64,000 nt of DNA, from the NCBI RefSeq assembly GCF_004403065.1, contig NZ_SOHA01000039.1:1-64000 (forward strand), given 5' to 3'. Numbering within the stretch: position 1 is the stretch's first letter; every line of letters begins with the position of its first letter. The notes under the pieces were generated by a model that ran no database searches, was not told the DNA's origin, and saw only the letters and a list, made by a program, of their open reading frames with translations. The stretch comes from Cryobacterium cryoconiti. GTDB taxonomy: Bacteria > Actinomycetota > Actinomycetes > Actinomycetales > Microbacteriaceae. Position numbers and translations under genes: made by a program. Of this stretch, positions 35,246 through 44,115 are shown piece after piece.

Positions 35246-37789
35246 TTGCCCGGAGAGAACCTCACCAGGATCGAAGCCCAGGAGCGCGCCGCGCTCGTCA
35301 CCGTTGCGAGCTATGAGGTCACGCTCGACCTCACGACCGGACCTGAGACGTTCGGCAGCGAGACCACGGTGCACTTCACCGCGACGCCTGGGGGGTCCAC
35401 CTTCATCGACGCGATCACCCGCACGGTGCACTCGGTGACGCTCAACGGAGCCGCGCTCGACCCGTCGGTCGTCAGTGACGGCATCCGGATTCAGCTCGAC
35501 GGCCTGGCCGCCGAGAACACGCTCACCGTCGTCGCCGACGCCGAGTACACCAACACCGGCGAGGGCCTGCACCGCTTCGTCGACCCGGTCGACAACGAGG
35601 TCTACCTCTACAGCCAGTTCGAGGTGCCCGACTCCCGCCGCGTCTTCGCCGTGTTCGAGCAGCCCGACCTCAAGGCCACGTTCGCCTTCACCGTCACCGC
35701 CCCCGCCGCCTGGGAAGTCATCTCCAACTCCGTCACGCCCGAACCGACGGATGCCGGCAACGAGAGCAAGACCTGGGCGTTCGCCCCCACCCACACCATC
35801 TCCAGCTACATCACGGCCCTCGTCGCCGGCCCCTACGCCGTCGTGCGCAGCGAGTTGACCTCCAGCGACGGCCGCGTCATCCCGCTCGGCCTCTTCTGCC
35901 GCAAGAGCCTGTTCGAGTACCTCGACGCCGACTACCTGTTCGAGAAGACCCGCCAGGGCTTCGAATACTTCGAGGGCAAGTTCAACTACCCGTACCCGTT
36001 CGACAAGTACGACCAGATGTTCGTGCCGGAGTTCAACGCGGGCGCCATGGAGAACGCCGGCGCGGTCACTTTCACGGAAACCTACGTGTTCCGTTCCAAG
36101 GTCACCGACGCCATCAAGGAACGCCGCGTCGTCACGGTGCTGCACGAACTGGCGCACATGTGGTTCGGCGACCTGGTCACCATGAAGTGGTGGAACGACC
36201 TGTGGCTGAACGAGTCGTTCGCCGAGTGGGCGTCGACCATGGCCACCGCCGAGGCCACCGAGTGGACCGAAGCGTGGACCACCTTCGCCGTGATGGAGAA
36301 GAGCTGGGCCTACAAGCAGGACCAGCTGCCCTCCACCCACCCGATTACCGCCACGATCACCGATCTCGAAGACGTGCAGGTCAACTTCGACGGCATCACG
36401 TATGCCAAGGGCGGCTCCGTTCTCAAGCAGCTGGTGGCCTGGGTCGGCCGCGACGAATTCTTCACCGGCGTCGCCGCGTACTTCCAGAAGCACCAGTGGG
36501 GCAACACCGAGCTGAACGACCTGATGGTCGAACTCGAGGCCTCCAGTGGCCGCGACCTCACCCAGTGGACCAAGCTGTGGCTCGAGACCGCGGGCGTCAA
36601 CACCCTGCGCCCGGAGATCGCCGTCGACGATACCGGCATCATCACCGGTTTCACGGTGCTGCAGACGGCCGCCGCCGACTACCCCACCATCCGCCCGCAC
36701 CGCCTCGCCATCGGCTTCTACGACCTGGCTGACGGCACCCTGGTGCGCACGCACCGGGTCGAGATCGACGTCGACGGCGAGCAGACGGATGTCCCGTCGC
36801 TGCTCGGTATGAAGCGTCCCGACCTCGTTCTGCTCAACGACGACGACCTGGCCTACGCCAAGATCCGTCTCGACCCGGCGTCGCAGGAGGTGGCCCTCGA
36901 AAACCTGTCCGCGATCGAGAGCCCCCTGGCCCGCGCCATCATCTGGGGTGCCGTCTGGGACGCGACCCGCGACGCCGAGACCTCGGCGCGCGACTTCATC
37001 ACGCTCGTGCTCGGCAATGTCGCGACGGAGTCCGAGTCCACCACGCTGCGCACCGTGCTCGGCCAGGTCGTGCTCGCCGCCACGTACTACGTCGCGGAGG
37101 AATTCCGCACGGCGACAATCAAGGAGGTCGGGGACGCGCTCTGGTCCCTCGCCCGCCACGCCGAGGCCGGCACCGACGAGCAGTTCCAGTTCGTGAAGTT
37201 CTTCGCCGCCATTGCGTCCACCGAGAGCCAGCTGGCATCCGTCGCCGCGCTCCTGGACGGCTCGGTGCCGCTCGACGGCCTCGAGATCGACACGGACCTG
37301 GCCTGGGAGCTGCTCATCGCCCTGGTCGCCGGCGGCAAGGCCGGAGCGGCCGAGATCGACGCCGCCCTGGCCGCGGACAACACCGCGACCGGCGCCCAGT
37401 CGGCCGCCCAGGCGCGCGCCGCCATCCCCACCCGGGAGGGCAAGCAGGCCGCCTGGTCGTCACTGATCGACGCGGACACCGCACCGAACACCATCGTGCG
37501 CGTCACGGCCGCCGGCATCCTGCGCGCCAACGACACGACGCTGCTGGAACCGTTCGTCGACCAGTACTTCGCCATGCTGCAGCCGATCTGGGAGGCGCGC
37601 AGCTTCTCGATCGCGGAGAAGCTGGTGCTCGGCCTGTACCCGGCGCCGCTCGCCAACCAGGCGCTCGTCGCCGCGACGCGCACCTGGCTCGACGCCAACC
37701 CGGAGCCGCTCGCGCTGCGCCGCCTGGTGATCGAGAACCTCGCCGGGGTCGAGCGCGCCCTCGCCGCACAGGCGCGCGACGCGGAGTAG
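35246..37789 (+). CDS. pepN: Aminopeptidase N (M1 zinc metallopeptidase)
   Basis: Removes N-terminal residues from peptides in the cytoplasm. The product has 847 residues. The M1 exopeptidase motif GAMEN is at about 266, zinc-binding HELAH at about 300-304 (VLHELAHMWFGDL) and the third ligand in WLNESFAEW. The C-terminal ERAP1-like helical domain covers about 530-840. I choose the TTG at 35246: GGAGAAACC lies at proper spacing before it, and its protein starts (M)PGENLTRIEAQERA as in related enzymes. The ATG at 35234 overlaps that ribosome binding site. A strong terminator follows the stop. Confidence 0.96.
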   Translation: MPGENLTRIEAQERAALVTVASYEVTLDLTTGPETFGSETTVHFTATPGGSTFIDAITRTVHSVTLNGAALDPSVVSDGIRIQLDGLAAENTLTVVADAEYTNTGEGLHRFVDPVDNEVYLYSQFEVPDSRRVFAVFEQPDLKATFAFTVTAPAAWEVISNSVTPEPTDAGNESKTWAFAPTHTISSYITALVAGPYAVVRSELTSSDGRVIPLGLFCRKSLFEYLDADYLFEKTRQGFEYFEGKFNYPYPFDKYDQMFVPEFNAGAMENAGAVTFTETYVFRSKVTDAIKERRVVTVLHELAHMWFGDLVTMKWWNDLWLNESFAEWASTMATAEATEWTEAWTTFAVMEKSWAYKQDQLPSTHPITATITDLEDVQVNFDGITYAKGGSVLKQLVAWVGRDEFFTGVAAYFQKHQWGNTELNDLMVELEASSGRDLTQWTKLWLETAGVNTLRPEIAVDDTGIITGFTVLQTAAADYPTIRPHRLAIGFYDLADGTLVRTHRVEIDVDGEQTDVPSLLGMKRPDLVLLNDDDLAYAKIRLDPASQEVALENLSAIESPLARAIIWGAVWDATRDAETSARDFITLVLGNVATESESTTLRTVLGQVVLAATYYVAEEFRTATIKEVGDALWSLARHAEAGTDEQFQFVKFFAAIASTESQLASVAALLDGSVPLDGLEIDTDLAWELLIALVAGGKAGAAEIDAALAADNTATGAQSAAQARAAIPTREGKQAAWSSLIDADTAPNTIVRVTAAGILRANDTTLLEPFVDQYFAMLQPIWEARSFSIAEKLVLGLYPAPLANQALVAATRTWLDANPEPLALRRLVIENLAGVERALAAQARDAE

Positions 37790-37822
37790 CCACCCGCAGC
37801 ATCCGTCCCACCCGCACCGTTC

Positions 37823-37856
37823 GAGGGCCCTGTCGCACCAGCGCGACAGGGCCCTC
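37823..37856 (+). terminator. Rho-independent terminator of pepN
   Basis: GAGGGCCCTGTCGC (37823-37836) pairs perfectly with GCGACAGGGCCCTC (37843-37856) across a 6-base loop and is followed by AGGTTTTGG. It lies 33 bases after the pepN stop. Confidence 0.85.
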
Positions 37857-37881
37857 AGGTTTTGGACAGGGCGCGGCTCTG

Positions 37882-37887
37882 TAGACT
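37882..37887 (+). promoter_or_regulatory. -10 box TAGACT before the MscS gene
   Basis: TAGACT ends nine bases before the ATG at 37897, and no ribosome binding site lies between, so a leaderless or near-leaderless mRNA is likely. Confidence 0.5.
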
Positions 37888-37896
37888 CGTCTCGTT

Positions 37897-39141
37897 ATGG
37901 ACTTTGACGCAATCTGGCTTGAACTGACCGACTTCTTCTCCATCATCCTGTGGCTCAAGATCATCAACATCGTGGCCATCATCGTGGGCGCACTGGTGAT
38001 CCGCTGGGTGTTGCGCTTCGTGATCGACCGCGTGGTGCAACAGATCGTCACGGGCGTGAAGAAGACCCAGAACGTCGAGGACACGCAGGCGCTGAGCGTC
38101 TCGCCACTGGCCGCCGTGCGCGTGGTGCAACGTACCCGCACGCTGGGTTCGGTGCTGTCGAACATCATCAACGTGACGCTCTTGATCGTCACGATCCTGC
38201 TGATCGTGAACACCGCCAACAGCGACATCCTCGGCTCCTTCGCCCTGCTCACTGCCGCGCTCGGCGCCGGCCTCGGTTTCGGCGCCCAGAACATCGTCAA
38301 GGACATCCTGAACGGGCTGTTCATGGTCGTGGAGGACCAGATCGGCGTGGGCGACGTCGTTGACGTCGGCTTCGCGTCCGGAGTCGTCGAGACCGTCGGC
38401 ATCCGGGTCACCCAGGTTCGTGACGTCGACGGCACCCTGTGGTTCGTGCGCAACGGCGAGATCCTGCGCGTCGGCAACATGTCCCAGGGCTGGGCCCGCG
38501 TGATCATCGACCTTGCGATCCCCTACTCGTCTGATGTCGAGGCCGTGCAGAATGAGCTGTTGCGCGTCGCAAAGGCGCTGGCCTCCAGCCGCAAGTGGCG
38601 GTCGGTCATCCTCGAAAAGCCGGAGATCTGGGGTCTCGAGTCGATCTCGGCGGAGGCCCTCGTCGTGCGCCTCGTCGTGAAGACCCGGGTGGCCGCCAAG
38701 TGGGACTTCGCCCGCGACCTGCGCCTGCACCTCAAGAAGGCCCTCGACGGGCTCGGCATCGGGCTCACCCCCCTGAACAGCGTGGTCATGGCCGGCACGG
38801 ATGGCGCAGTCACCGCTTCCTCCGCCCCGACCTCCGGGCACACCCCCGATGCCGCCGAGGAAGCCGCCGCTGCCATGCCGGATCCTGCAACGGGTCCCTT
38901 CCTCGCGCCCATCCCGGTGCGCAAGAACAAGGCACCGCGCGCCCCCCGCCGGCCCAAGACCGCGGGCACCGCCCAGACTCCCCCGGAGCCGGTGCCGGAG
39001 CCGGAGGCCGCCAAACCCCTCCCGCCGAAGGCAACCACGCCCAGGACCGTCCCTGTCAGGACGCAGCCGGCCAAGGCTCCGACGCCCAAGACCGAGGCCC
39101 CGACGCACACGGCACCCGATCCGGAGGTCCACGATGACTGA
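37897..39141 (+). CDS. MscS-family mechanosensitive ion channel
   Basis: A 414-residue inner-membrane channel that would release solutes on hypo-osmotic shock. Helices are at about 18-42, 90-110 and the pore helix at about 118-150, which has the Gly/Ala-rich packing LLTAALGAGLGFGAQNIVKD. The cytoplasmic beta domain follows (GDVVDVGFASGVVETVGIRV) and then the alpha/beta domain to about 300. The last ~110 residues are a disordered Pro/Ala/Lys tail with repeated PxPxPK-like segments, not part of the core channel. The globin start overlaps the end by eight bases. Confidence 0.93.
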   Translation: MDFDAIWLELTDFFSIILWLKIINIVAIIVGALVIRWVLRFVIDRVVQQIVTGVKKTQNVEDTQALSVSPLAAVRVVQRTRTLGSVLSNIINVTLLIVTILLIVNTANSDILGSFALLTAALGAGLGFGAQNIVKDILNGLFMVVEDQIGVGDVVDVGFASGVVETVGIRVTQVRDVDGTLWFVRNGEILRVGNMSQGWARVIIDLAIPYSSDVEAVQNELLRVAKALASSRKWRSVILEKPEIWGLESISAEALVVRLVVKTRVAAKWDFARDLRLHLKKALDGLGIGLTPLNSVVMAGTDGAVTASSAPTSGHTPDAAEEAAAAMPDPATGPFLAPIPVRKNKAPRAPRRPKTAGTAQTPPEPVPEPEAAKPLPPKATTPRTVPVRTQPAKAPTPKTEAPTHTAPDPEVHDD

Positions 39142-39607
39142 TGACGCCAGCACTCCTCTGCCCGGCGGCCCCGCACCGGCCACCCCCGGCGCGGTCCACC
39201 TGCGCGACGGGGAGAACGGGGCCGCGCTCGGCGCCACGTTCTACGCGCAGGTCGGCGGTCGGCCGTTCTTCGAGGGACTCGTGAACGAGTTCTACCGCGG
39301 GGTCGCCACCGACCCTGTGCTGAAACCGATGTACCCGGAGGCGGACCTGGGCCCGGCAGCCGAACGTCTGACCATGTTCCTCGAGCAGTACTGGGGCGGT
39401 CCGGGTACCTACAGCGAGCAGCGCGGTCACCCGCGCCTGCGCCAGCGGCACCAACCGTTCAAGGTGAACCCGGATGCCCGCGATCGCTGGCTCCTCCACA
39501 TGCGCGCCGCCGTCGATCAGGCCGGCCTGCCGCCGTTGCAGCGCGACCAGCTCTGGGACTACCTCGAGCGCGCGGCGTTCGCGATGCTCAACACCTTCGA
39601 CGACTAG
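39134..39607 (+). CDS. glbO: Group II truncated haemoglobin (GlbO type)
   Basis: A 157-residue haem protein with a 30-residue Pro/Ala-rich N-terminal extension before the globin core (FYAQVGGRPFFEGLVNEFYRG). The proximal His is in RLRQRHQPFKV. Group II features include the Tyr of the B helix (in EFYRGV), the FLEQYWGGPGTYSEQRGHP stretch, and Trp in RDRWLLHMRAAV. Proteins of this type bind O2 or NO and may act in respiration or detoxification. It starts inside the MscS gene (ATG 39134), so the two are coupled. pepN, mscS and glbO lie together in many actinobacteria (memory). Confidence 0.94.
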   Translation: MTDDASTPLPGGPAPATPGAVHLRDGENGAALGATFYAQVGGRPFFEGLVNEFYRGVATDPVLKPMYPEADLGPAAERLTMFLEQYWGGPGTYSEQRGHPRLRQRHQPFKVNPDARDRWLLHMRAAVDQAGLPPLQRDQLWDYLERAAFAMLNTFDD

Positions 39608-39630
39608 CGCCGGCGCTCGCGGATGCGCCA

Positions 39631-39704
39631 GCGCCGCGGCCAGCCGCTCACCCGCGGCGCACCCTATGGAAGCGGGCGCACGTTCTACCGTGCGCCCGCT
39701 TCCA
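39631..39704. terminator. Two consecutive hairpins between convergent glbO and putrescine oxidase
   Basis: GCGCCGCGG (39631-39639) pairs with CCGCGGCGC (39652-39660). Directly after it, TGGAAGCGGGCGCACG (39667-39682) pairs perfectly with CGTGCGCCCGCTTCCA (39689-39704) across TTCTAC. They separate two converging genes and probably serve both. Confidence 0.75.
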
Positions 39705-39744
39705 CAACCTGCGCCGCGACGCAGAGGTGACGGATTCCGCCGAG

Positions 39745-41121
39745 CTACTCCGGCTGGTCGAGCCCGGCCACGATCTCCGCTGCCGTCTCGCGTCCCATCC
39801 GGATGGCGCCGTCGACGTGCTGGTAGCCCTTACCGGCGAGGTCGCTGCAGGAGAAGAAGATCGGGCCCACCGGGGTGCGCAGGTCTGCTCCGAAGCGGGC
39901 GAGCCCGCCGAGGTCGAAGCTGGCGGCGTAGGCGCCACGCGTCCATTCCTCGGTACCCCAGTCGCTCTCGTAGTAGACGACGGGCGTCAGGGCCTTCTCG
40001 CCGAAGTAGTGCGAGAGCGAGGTGAGGATGCGCTGCTTCCTCTCCTCGGCCGACATGGTGAACACACCGTCGGCGGCCTCGTCGGAGACGAAGCCGACCA
40101 GGGTGCCGCGCGCATCGCCGAAGTTCGTGTTGTCGTACGCCTCGTGGGAGAGCTCGTAGGGGCTGAAGGCCGTGCCGGAGAGGCCGTCTTCCCGCCAGAA
40201 CGGGGTCTCGTAGACGGCGTGCACCTTGATCACGAAGCCCATCGAGAGGTGCTGGTGCATCATCTGCTGGCGGCGCGGCAACGGCGGGTCGAAGGAGATC
40301 CGGGTGTACAGCACGGGCGGCACGGCCACGATCACGCGGCGCGCTCGCACCTCGAGGTCGTCGGTGAGCACACTGACGCCGGCCTCGCTCCAGCGCACGG
40401 TACGCACGGCCTGGCTGAGGAAGACGTCATCGCCGAGCTTCTCGGCGAGCAGGATCGGCACCCGCTGCAGCCCGCCGACGACCCGCTCGTCCAGGATGAA
40501 GTCGGCGTCGACGAGGTTGCTGAAGCTGCCGGCGCTGGCCGCCATCAGCAGGGCCTGGAGAGTGGAGAAAGCGTGGGCCGGTTTGGTCAGCATGGCCCCC
40601 GCGATGAACAAGCTGATGTTGTCGCGGGCTTCCTCGTCATCGGTCGCCTCCTCGAGCCAGCGGCGGAAGGAGATTTGGTCCAGCTCCACGGCGCGCGGGT
40701 GCGCCCAGGGACGGTCGGGGTCCATCTGGGCCACGAGCTCGTCGAGGGTGGATATCAGGGCCACCATCTCGCGCTCGGTGTCGGCCGATACCGGGAAGAT
40801 CTCTCCCTCGAACCGGGTGCGCTCCCCTTCCGCGTTGATGTAGACGCTCTCGCCCTCGCGGTACCGGGCGAAGGTTTCCAGGCCCAGCTCGGCGATGGTC
40901 TCCTTGAGCGCATCCTGGTCGGGCGAGACCCACTGGCCGCCGATCTCGAGCATTGCGCCGTCGATCTCGTCGGTGTGCAGCCGGCCGCCGACACGGTCGC
41001 GCGCTTCGAGCACGGCCACCGTCAGGCCTGCCTTCCGCAGCTCGGTCGCGGCGGTGAGGCCGGCTGCGCCGGCGCCGATGATGACGATGTCACGTTCGAT
41101 GATGCTCACGGAGTGCTCCAT
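39745..41121 (-). CDS. puo: FAD-dependent amine oxidase, putrescine oxidase type
   Basis: A 458-residue flavin monoamine oxidase, close in length and sequence to actinobacterial putrescine oxidases. The FAD-binding GAGAAGL is at about 16-22, followed by the conserved VLEARDRVGGRLHT. The substrate region contains GGQWVSPDQDALKE, and the C-terminal FAD motif is HVDGAIRMGRETAAEI. The reaction expected is putrescine + O2 + H2O to 4-aminobutanal + NH3 + H2O2. It is the last gene of the cluster with aldehyde dehydrogenase, glutamate dehydrogenase and GABA aminotransferase, which supports putrescine as the substrate. Other diamines or monoamines are not excluded. Confidence 0.88.
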   Translation of the reverse strand: MEHSVSIIERDIVIIGAGAAGLTAATELRKAGLTVAVLEARDRVGGRLHTDEIDGAMLEIGGQWVSPDQDALKETIAELGLETFARYREGESVYINAEGERTRFEGEIFPVSADTEREMVALISTLDELVAQMDPDRPWAHPRAVELDQISFRRWLEEATDDEEARDNISLFIAGAMLTKPAHAFSTLQALLMAASAGSFSNLVDADFILDERVVGGLQRVPILLAEKLGDDVFLSQAVRTVRWSEAGVSVLTDDLEVRARRVIVAVPPVLYTRISFDPPLPRRQQMMHQHLSMGFVIKVHAVYETPFWREDGLSGTAFSPYELSHEAYDNTNFGDARGTLVGFVSDEAADGVFTMSAEERKQRILTSLSHYFGEKALTPVVYYESDWGTEEWTRGAYAASFDLGGLARFGADLRTPVGPIFFSCSDLAGKGYQHVDGAIRMGRETAAEIVAGLDQPE

Positions 41122-41180
41122 TGCGTTGTGCTGGTGGGGTGGGGGACGAAACTGCGGTGACGCAGGTGATGCGGGTGGTG

Positions 41181-41212
41181 GTGCGGCCGGCCACGAGTGT
41201 GCGGCCGGCCGC
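41181..41212. repeat. Direct repeat GTGCGGCCGGCC in the puo leader
   Basis: GTGCGGCCGGCC occurs at 41181-41192 and 41199-41210, an 18-bp period. The second copy extends into the 12-bp palindrome GCGGCCGGCCGC (41201-41212). It lies in the 114-bp gap upstream of puo and could be a protein site or an RNA hairpin. No matching site was noticed elsewhere in the cluster. Confidence 0.6.
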
Positions 41213-41235
41213 GGGTATTACCGGTGATGCGGTTC

Positions 41236-42696
41236 TCAGGAAGCCGGGATCAGGGTGTACTTGGTGGACAGGTACTCCTGGATGCCCTCAAGTCCGCCCT
41301 CGCGGCCCAGACCGGACTGCTTGACACCGCCGAACGGTGCGGCCGCGTTGGAGACCAGGCCCGTGTTCAGGCCCATCATTCCGGTTTCGAGCTTGTCGAT
41401 CATCCGCTGGCCGCGGGCCAGGTCCTGGGTGAAGACGTAGCTGATCAGCCCGTATTCGGTCGAGTTGGCCAGGCGCACGGCCTCGGCCTCGTCAGCGAAC
41501 GTGACGATGCCGACGACCGGGCCGAAGATCTCCTCGGTCAGGATGGCGCTGGCCGGCGCCACCCCCGTCAGCACGGTGGGCTCGTAGAAGGACCCGGCAC
41601 CCTCGGGGCGCTTGCCGCCGGCGAGCAGGGTGGCACCGTGGGCCAGTGCGTCCTGCACGAGGGCGTCGGTGCCGGCGACGGCAGCCTCGCTGACGAGCGG
41701 GCCGATGGTGACGCCGGTTTCGGTGCCGCGGCCGATCTTCAGCGCGCCGACTCGCTCGGTGATGCGGCGGGCGAATTCGGCGGCGACGGACTCGTGCACG
41801 ATGAAGCGGTTCGCCGCGGTGCAGGCCTGGCCGATGTTGCGGAACTTGGCGAGCATCGCGCCCTCGACGGCCTTGTCCAGGTCGGCGTCTTCGAAGACGA
41901 CGAACGGGGCGTTGCCGCCGAGCTCCATCGAGGTGCGCAGCACGCCCTGGGCGGCCTGCTGGATGAGCTTGCGGCCCACCTGGGTCGACCCGGTGAAGCT
42001 GAGCTTGCGCAGACGGGGGTCGGCGATGATCGGCCCGGCCACGGCGGCGGAGGTCGACGTGGTGATCACGTTGACGACGCCGGCCGGCACCCCGGCGTCC
42101 TCGAGCAGCTGCACGAAGAAGAGCGTGGTCAGCGGGGTGAGCTCGGCGGGCTTGACGACGACCGTGCAGCCGGCGGCGAGCGCGGGGGCGATCTTGCGCG
42201 TGGCCATCGCGAGTGGGAAGTTCCACGGCGTGATCAGCAGGCAGGGCCCGACCGGCCGCTGTGAGACCACCATGGTGCCGGTGCCCTCGGGGTTCTGCCC
42301 GTAGCGGCCGCTGACGCGCACGGCCTCCTCGCTGAACCAGCGCAGGAACTCGCCGCCGTAGGTGACCTCACCGTTGGCCTCGGCGAGGGGCTTGCCCATC
42401 TCCATCGTCATCAGCAGCGCGAAGTCGTCGCGTCGCTCCTGGAGCAGGTCGAAGGCCCGGCGCAGGATCTCAGCGCGTGCCCGCGGCGCGGTGGCCGCCC
42501 ACGACTCGGCAGCCTCGACGGCCGCATCCAGCGCACGGATGCCGTCGGCGGCATCCGCGTTCGCGATGCGCTTGAGCACGGCACCGGTCGCCGGGTCGGT
42601 GACCTCGATGGCCGCGCCGCCGCCCTGCTGCCAGGTGCCGTTGATGTAGAGGCCGTCCGGGACGCGGGCGAGGAGTTCGGTTTCACGAGTGGTCAC
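41236..42696 (-). CDS. gabD: NAD(P)-dependent succinate-semialdehyde dehydrogenase
   Basis: A 486-residue aldehyde dehydrogenase. The catalytic residues are the Glu in MELGGNAP (about 257) and Cys in GQACTAANRF (about 291); cofactor contacts are in ITPWNFPLAM and SFTGSTQVGRKL. The context between GABA aminotransferase and putrescine oxidase makes succinate semialdehyde the natural substrate. This is the only aldehyde dehydrogenase in the cluster, so it may also oxidise 4-aminobutanal to GABA (inference). It starts 90 bases after glutamate dehydrogenase, with a leader rich in GGTGGTGCGG-type triplets. Confidence 0.93.
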   Translation of the reverse strand: MTTRETELLARVPDGLYINGTWQQGGGAAIEVTDPATGAVLKRIANADAADGIRALDAAVEAAESWAATAPRARAEILRRAFDLLQERRDDFALLMTMEMGKPLAEANGEVTYGGEFLRWFSEEAVRVSGRYGQNPEGTGTMVVSQRPVGPCLLITPWNFPLAMATRKIAPALAAGCTVVVKPAELTPLTTLFFVQLLEDAGVPAGVVNVITTSTSAAVAGPIIADPRLRKLSFTGSTQVGRKLIQQAAQGVLRTSMELGGNAPFVVFEDADLDKAVEGAMLAKFRNIGQACTAANRFIVHESVAAEFARRITERVGALKIGRGTETGVTIGPLVSEAAVAGTDALVQDALAHGATLLAGGKRPEGAGSFYEPTVLTGVAPASAILTEEIFGPVVGIVTFADEAEAVRLANSTEYGLISYVFTQDLARGQRMIDKLETGMMGLNTGLVSNAAAPFGGVKQSGLGREGGLEGIQEYLSTKYTLIPAS

Positions 42697-42786
42697 GATG
42701 AGTCTCTTTCCGTTGCGATGCGGGAGATGAGTGCGGATCTTCCAGTTGGTCCTGCGGGTGGTGCGGTGGTGCGGTGGGGGTGACGT

Positions 42787-44115
42787 TCAGGGGTACAGGC
42801 CGCGCAGCAGGTGCGCTTCCGCCACCCGTTCGACGGCGAGCACCGTGGCCGCGGCACGCAAAGACAGGTCCCTGGCGGCCGCGTAGTCGACGACCTGGTG
42901 CCAGGCGGCCAGCATCCGCTCGGCGAGCTTCTGCTCGACCTCCGCGGCGTTCCACCAGTATGCCTGATTGCCCTGAACCCACTCAAAGTAGGACACGATG
43001 ACGCCGCCGGCATTGGCGAGGATATCGGGTACGACGAGCTGTCCGTTCGCGGCGAAGACGGCGTCGGCAGCGGGAGAGGTGGGTCCGTTGGCTCCCTCGA
43101 CGATGACGCGGGCCGTGACCCGGTCGGCATTGCCGGCGTGCAGCACACCCTCGACGGCGGCCGGCACGAGCAGGTCCACGTCGAGTTCGAGCAGCAGATC
43201 GCCGTCGAGCGGTTCGGCCCCGTCGAATCCGACGACGCGACCGGTGGACGCCACGTGCGCGCCCAGCCGCTCGAAGTCGAGTCCCTGGGCGTTGTAGACG
43301 GCGCCGTACTGGTCGCTGACGGCCACCACGCGCACGCCGGCGTCGGTGAGGAACACAGCGGCGTCGTGACCGACCTTGCCGAATCCCTGCACGGCGGCGG
43401 TGGCCCCGTGCACCCGGATGCCGCGGTGCGTCAGCGCCGCGAGGGCGATGTGGGTCACGCCGCGCGAGGTGGCGCTGGCCCGGCCGTGCGAGCCGCCGAG
43501 GCTGATCGGTTTGCCGGTCACGATTCCGGGCACGGTGTACCCCACATTGACCGAGTAGGTGTCCATGATCCAGGCCATGGTGCGCTCATCGGTACCCATA
43601 TCGGGAGCCGGGATGTCCTTCTCCGGGCCGATGATGGGCAGGATCTCGCTCGTGTAGCGGCGTGTGACGCGTTCCAGCTCGGCCTGCGAGAAGAGCCGCG
43701 GGTCGATCGTGACACCGCCCTTGGCGCCGCCGTAGGGCACGTCGAGCAGGGCGCACTTCCAGGTCATCCACATGGCCAGGGCCCGCACCTCGTCCAGCGT
43801 GACGTGGGGGCTGTAGCGCAGCCCGCCCTTCGCCGGGCCCCGGGACAGGTTGTGCTGCACCCGGTAGCCGGTGAACAGGCAGGTGCTGCCGTCGTCGCGC
43901 CGGAGCGGCACAGCCACCGTGAGTTCACGGCGCGGGGTCGCGAGCAGAGAGTGCAGACCCGAGCTGTAGCCGAGCACGCCGATGGCGGCGTCCAGCTGTG
44001 ACCGGGCGTCCTCCAGCGGCGTTGCCAGCGGGGTCGCCGTCGCGCGGCTCAGTGTGGTGGCGAGGGGGCGGGTGAGCAGGGCGGGCGCGGCCGGGACCGT
44101 GTCGAGGAGGCTCAT
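42787..44115 (-). CDS. gdhA: Glutamate dehydrogenase (Glu/Leu/Phe/Val family)
   Basis: A 442-residue oxidative deaminase. The Glu-binding Gly-rich segment is YRVQHNLSRGPAKGGLRY, the catalytic Lys lies in PYGGAKGGVTIDP, and the NAD-binding GFGKVGHDAAVFL begins the second domain. The length and the NAD-type features suit glutamate better than leucine dehydrogenase, but substrate specificity is not certain. The ATG at 44115 overlaps the GABA aminotransferase stop (ATGA), so the two are coupled. Its likely job is to turn the glutamate made by the aminotransferase back to 2-oxoglutarate, releasing ammonium. Confidence 0.9.
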   Translation of the reverse strand: MSLLDTVPAAPALLTRPLATTLSRATATPLATPLEDARSQLDAAIGVLGYSSGLHSLLATPRRELTVAVPLRRDDGSTCLFTGYRVQHNLSRGPAKGGLRYSPHVTLDEVRALAMWMTWKCALLDVPYGGAKGGVTIDPRLFSQAELERVTRRYTSEILPIIGPEKDIPAPDMGTDERTMAWIMDTYSVNVGYTVPGIVTGKPISLGGSHGRASATSRGVTHIALAALTHRGIRVHGATAAVQGFGKVGHDAAVFLTDAGVRVVAVSDQYGAVYNAQGLDFERLGAHVASTGRVVGFDGAEPLDGDLLLELDVDLLVPAAVEGVLHAGNADRVTARVIVEGANGPTSPAADAVFAANGQLVVPDILANAGGVIVSYFEWVQGNQAYWWNAAEVEQKLAERMLAAWHQVVDYAAARDLSLRAAATVLAVERVAEAHLLRGLYP

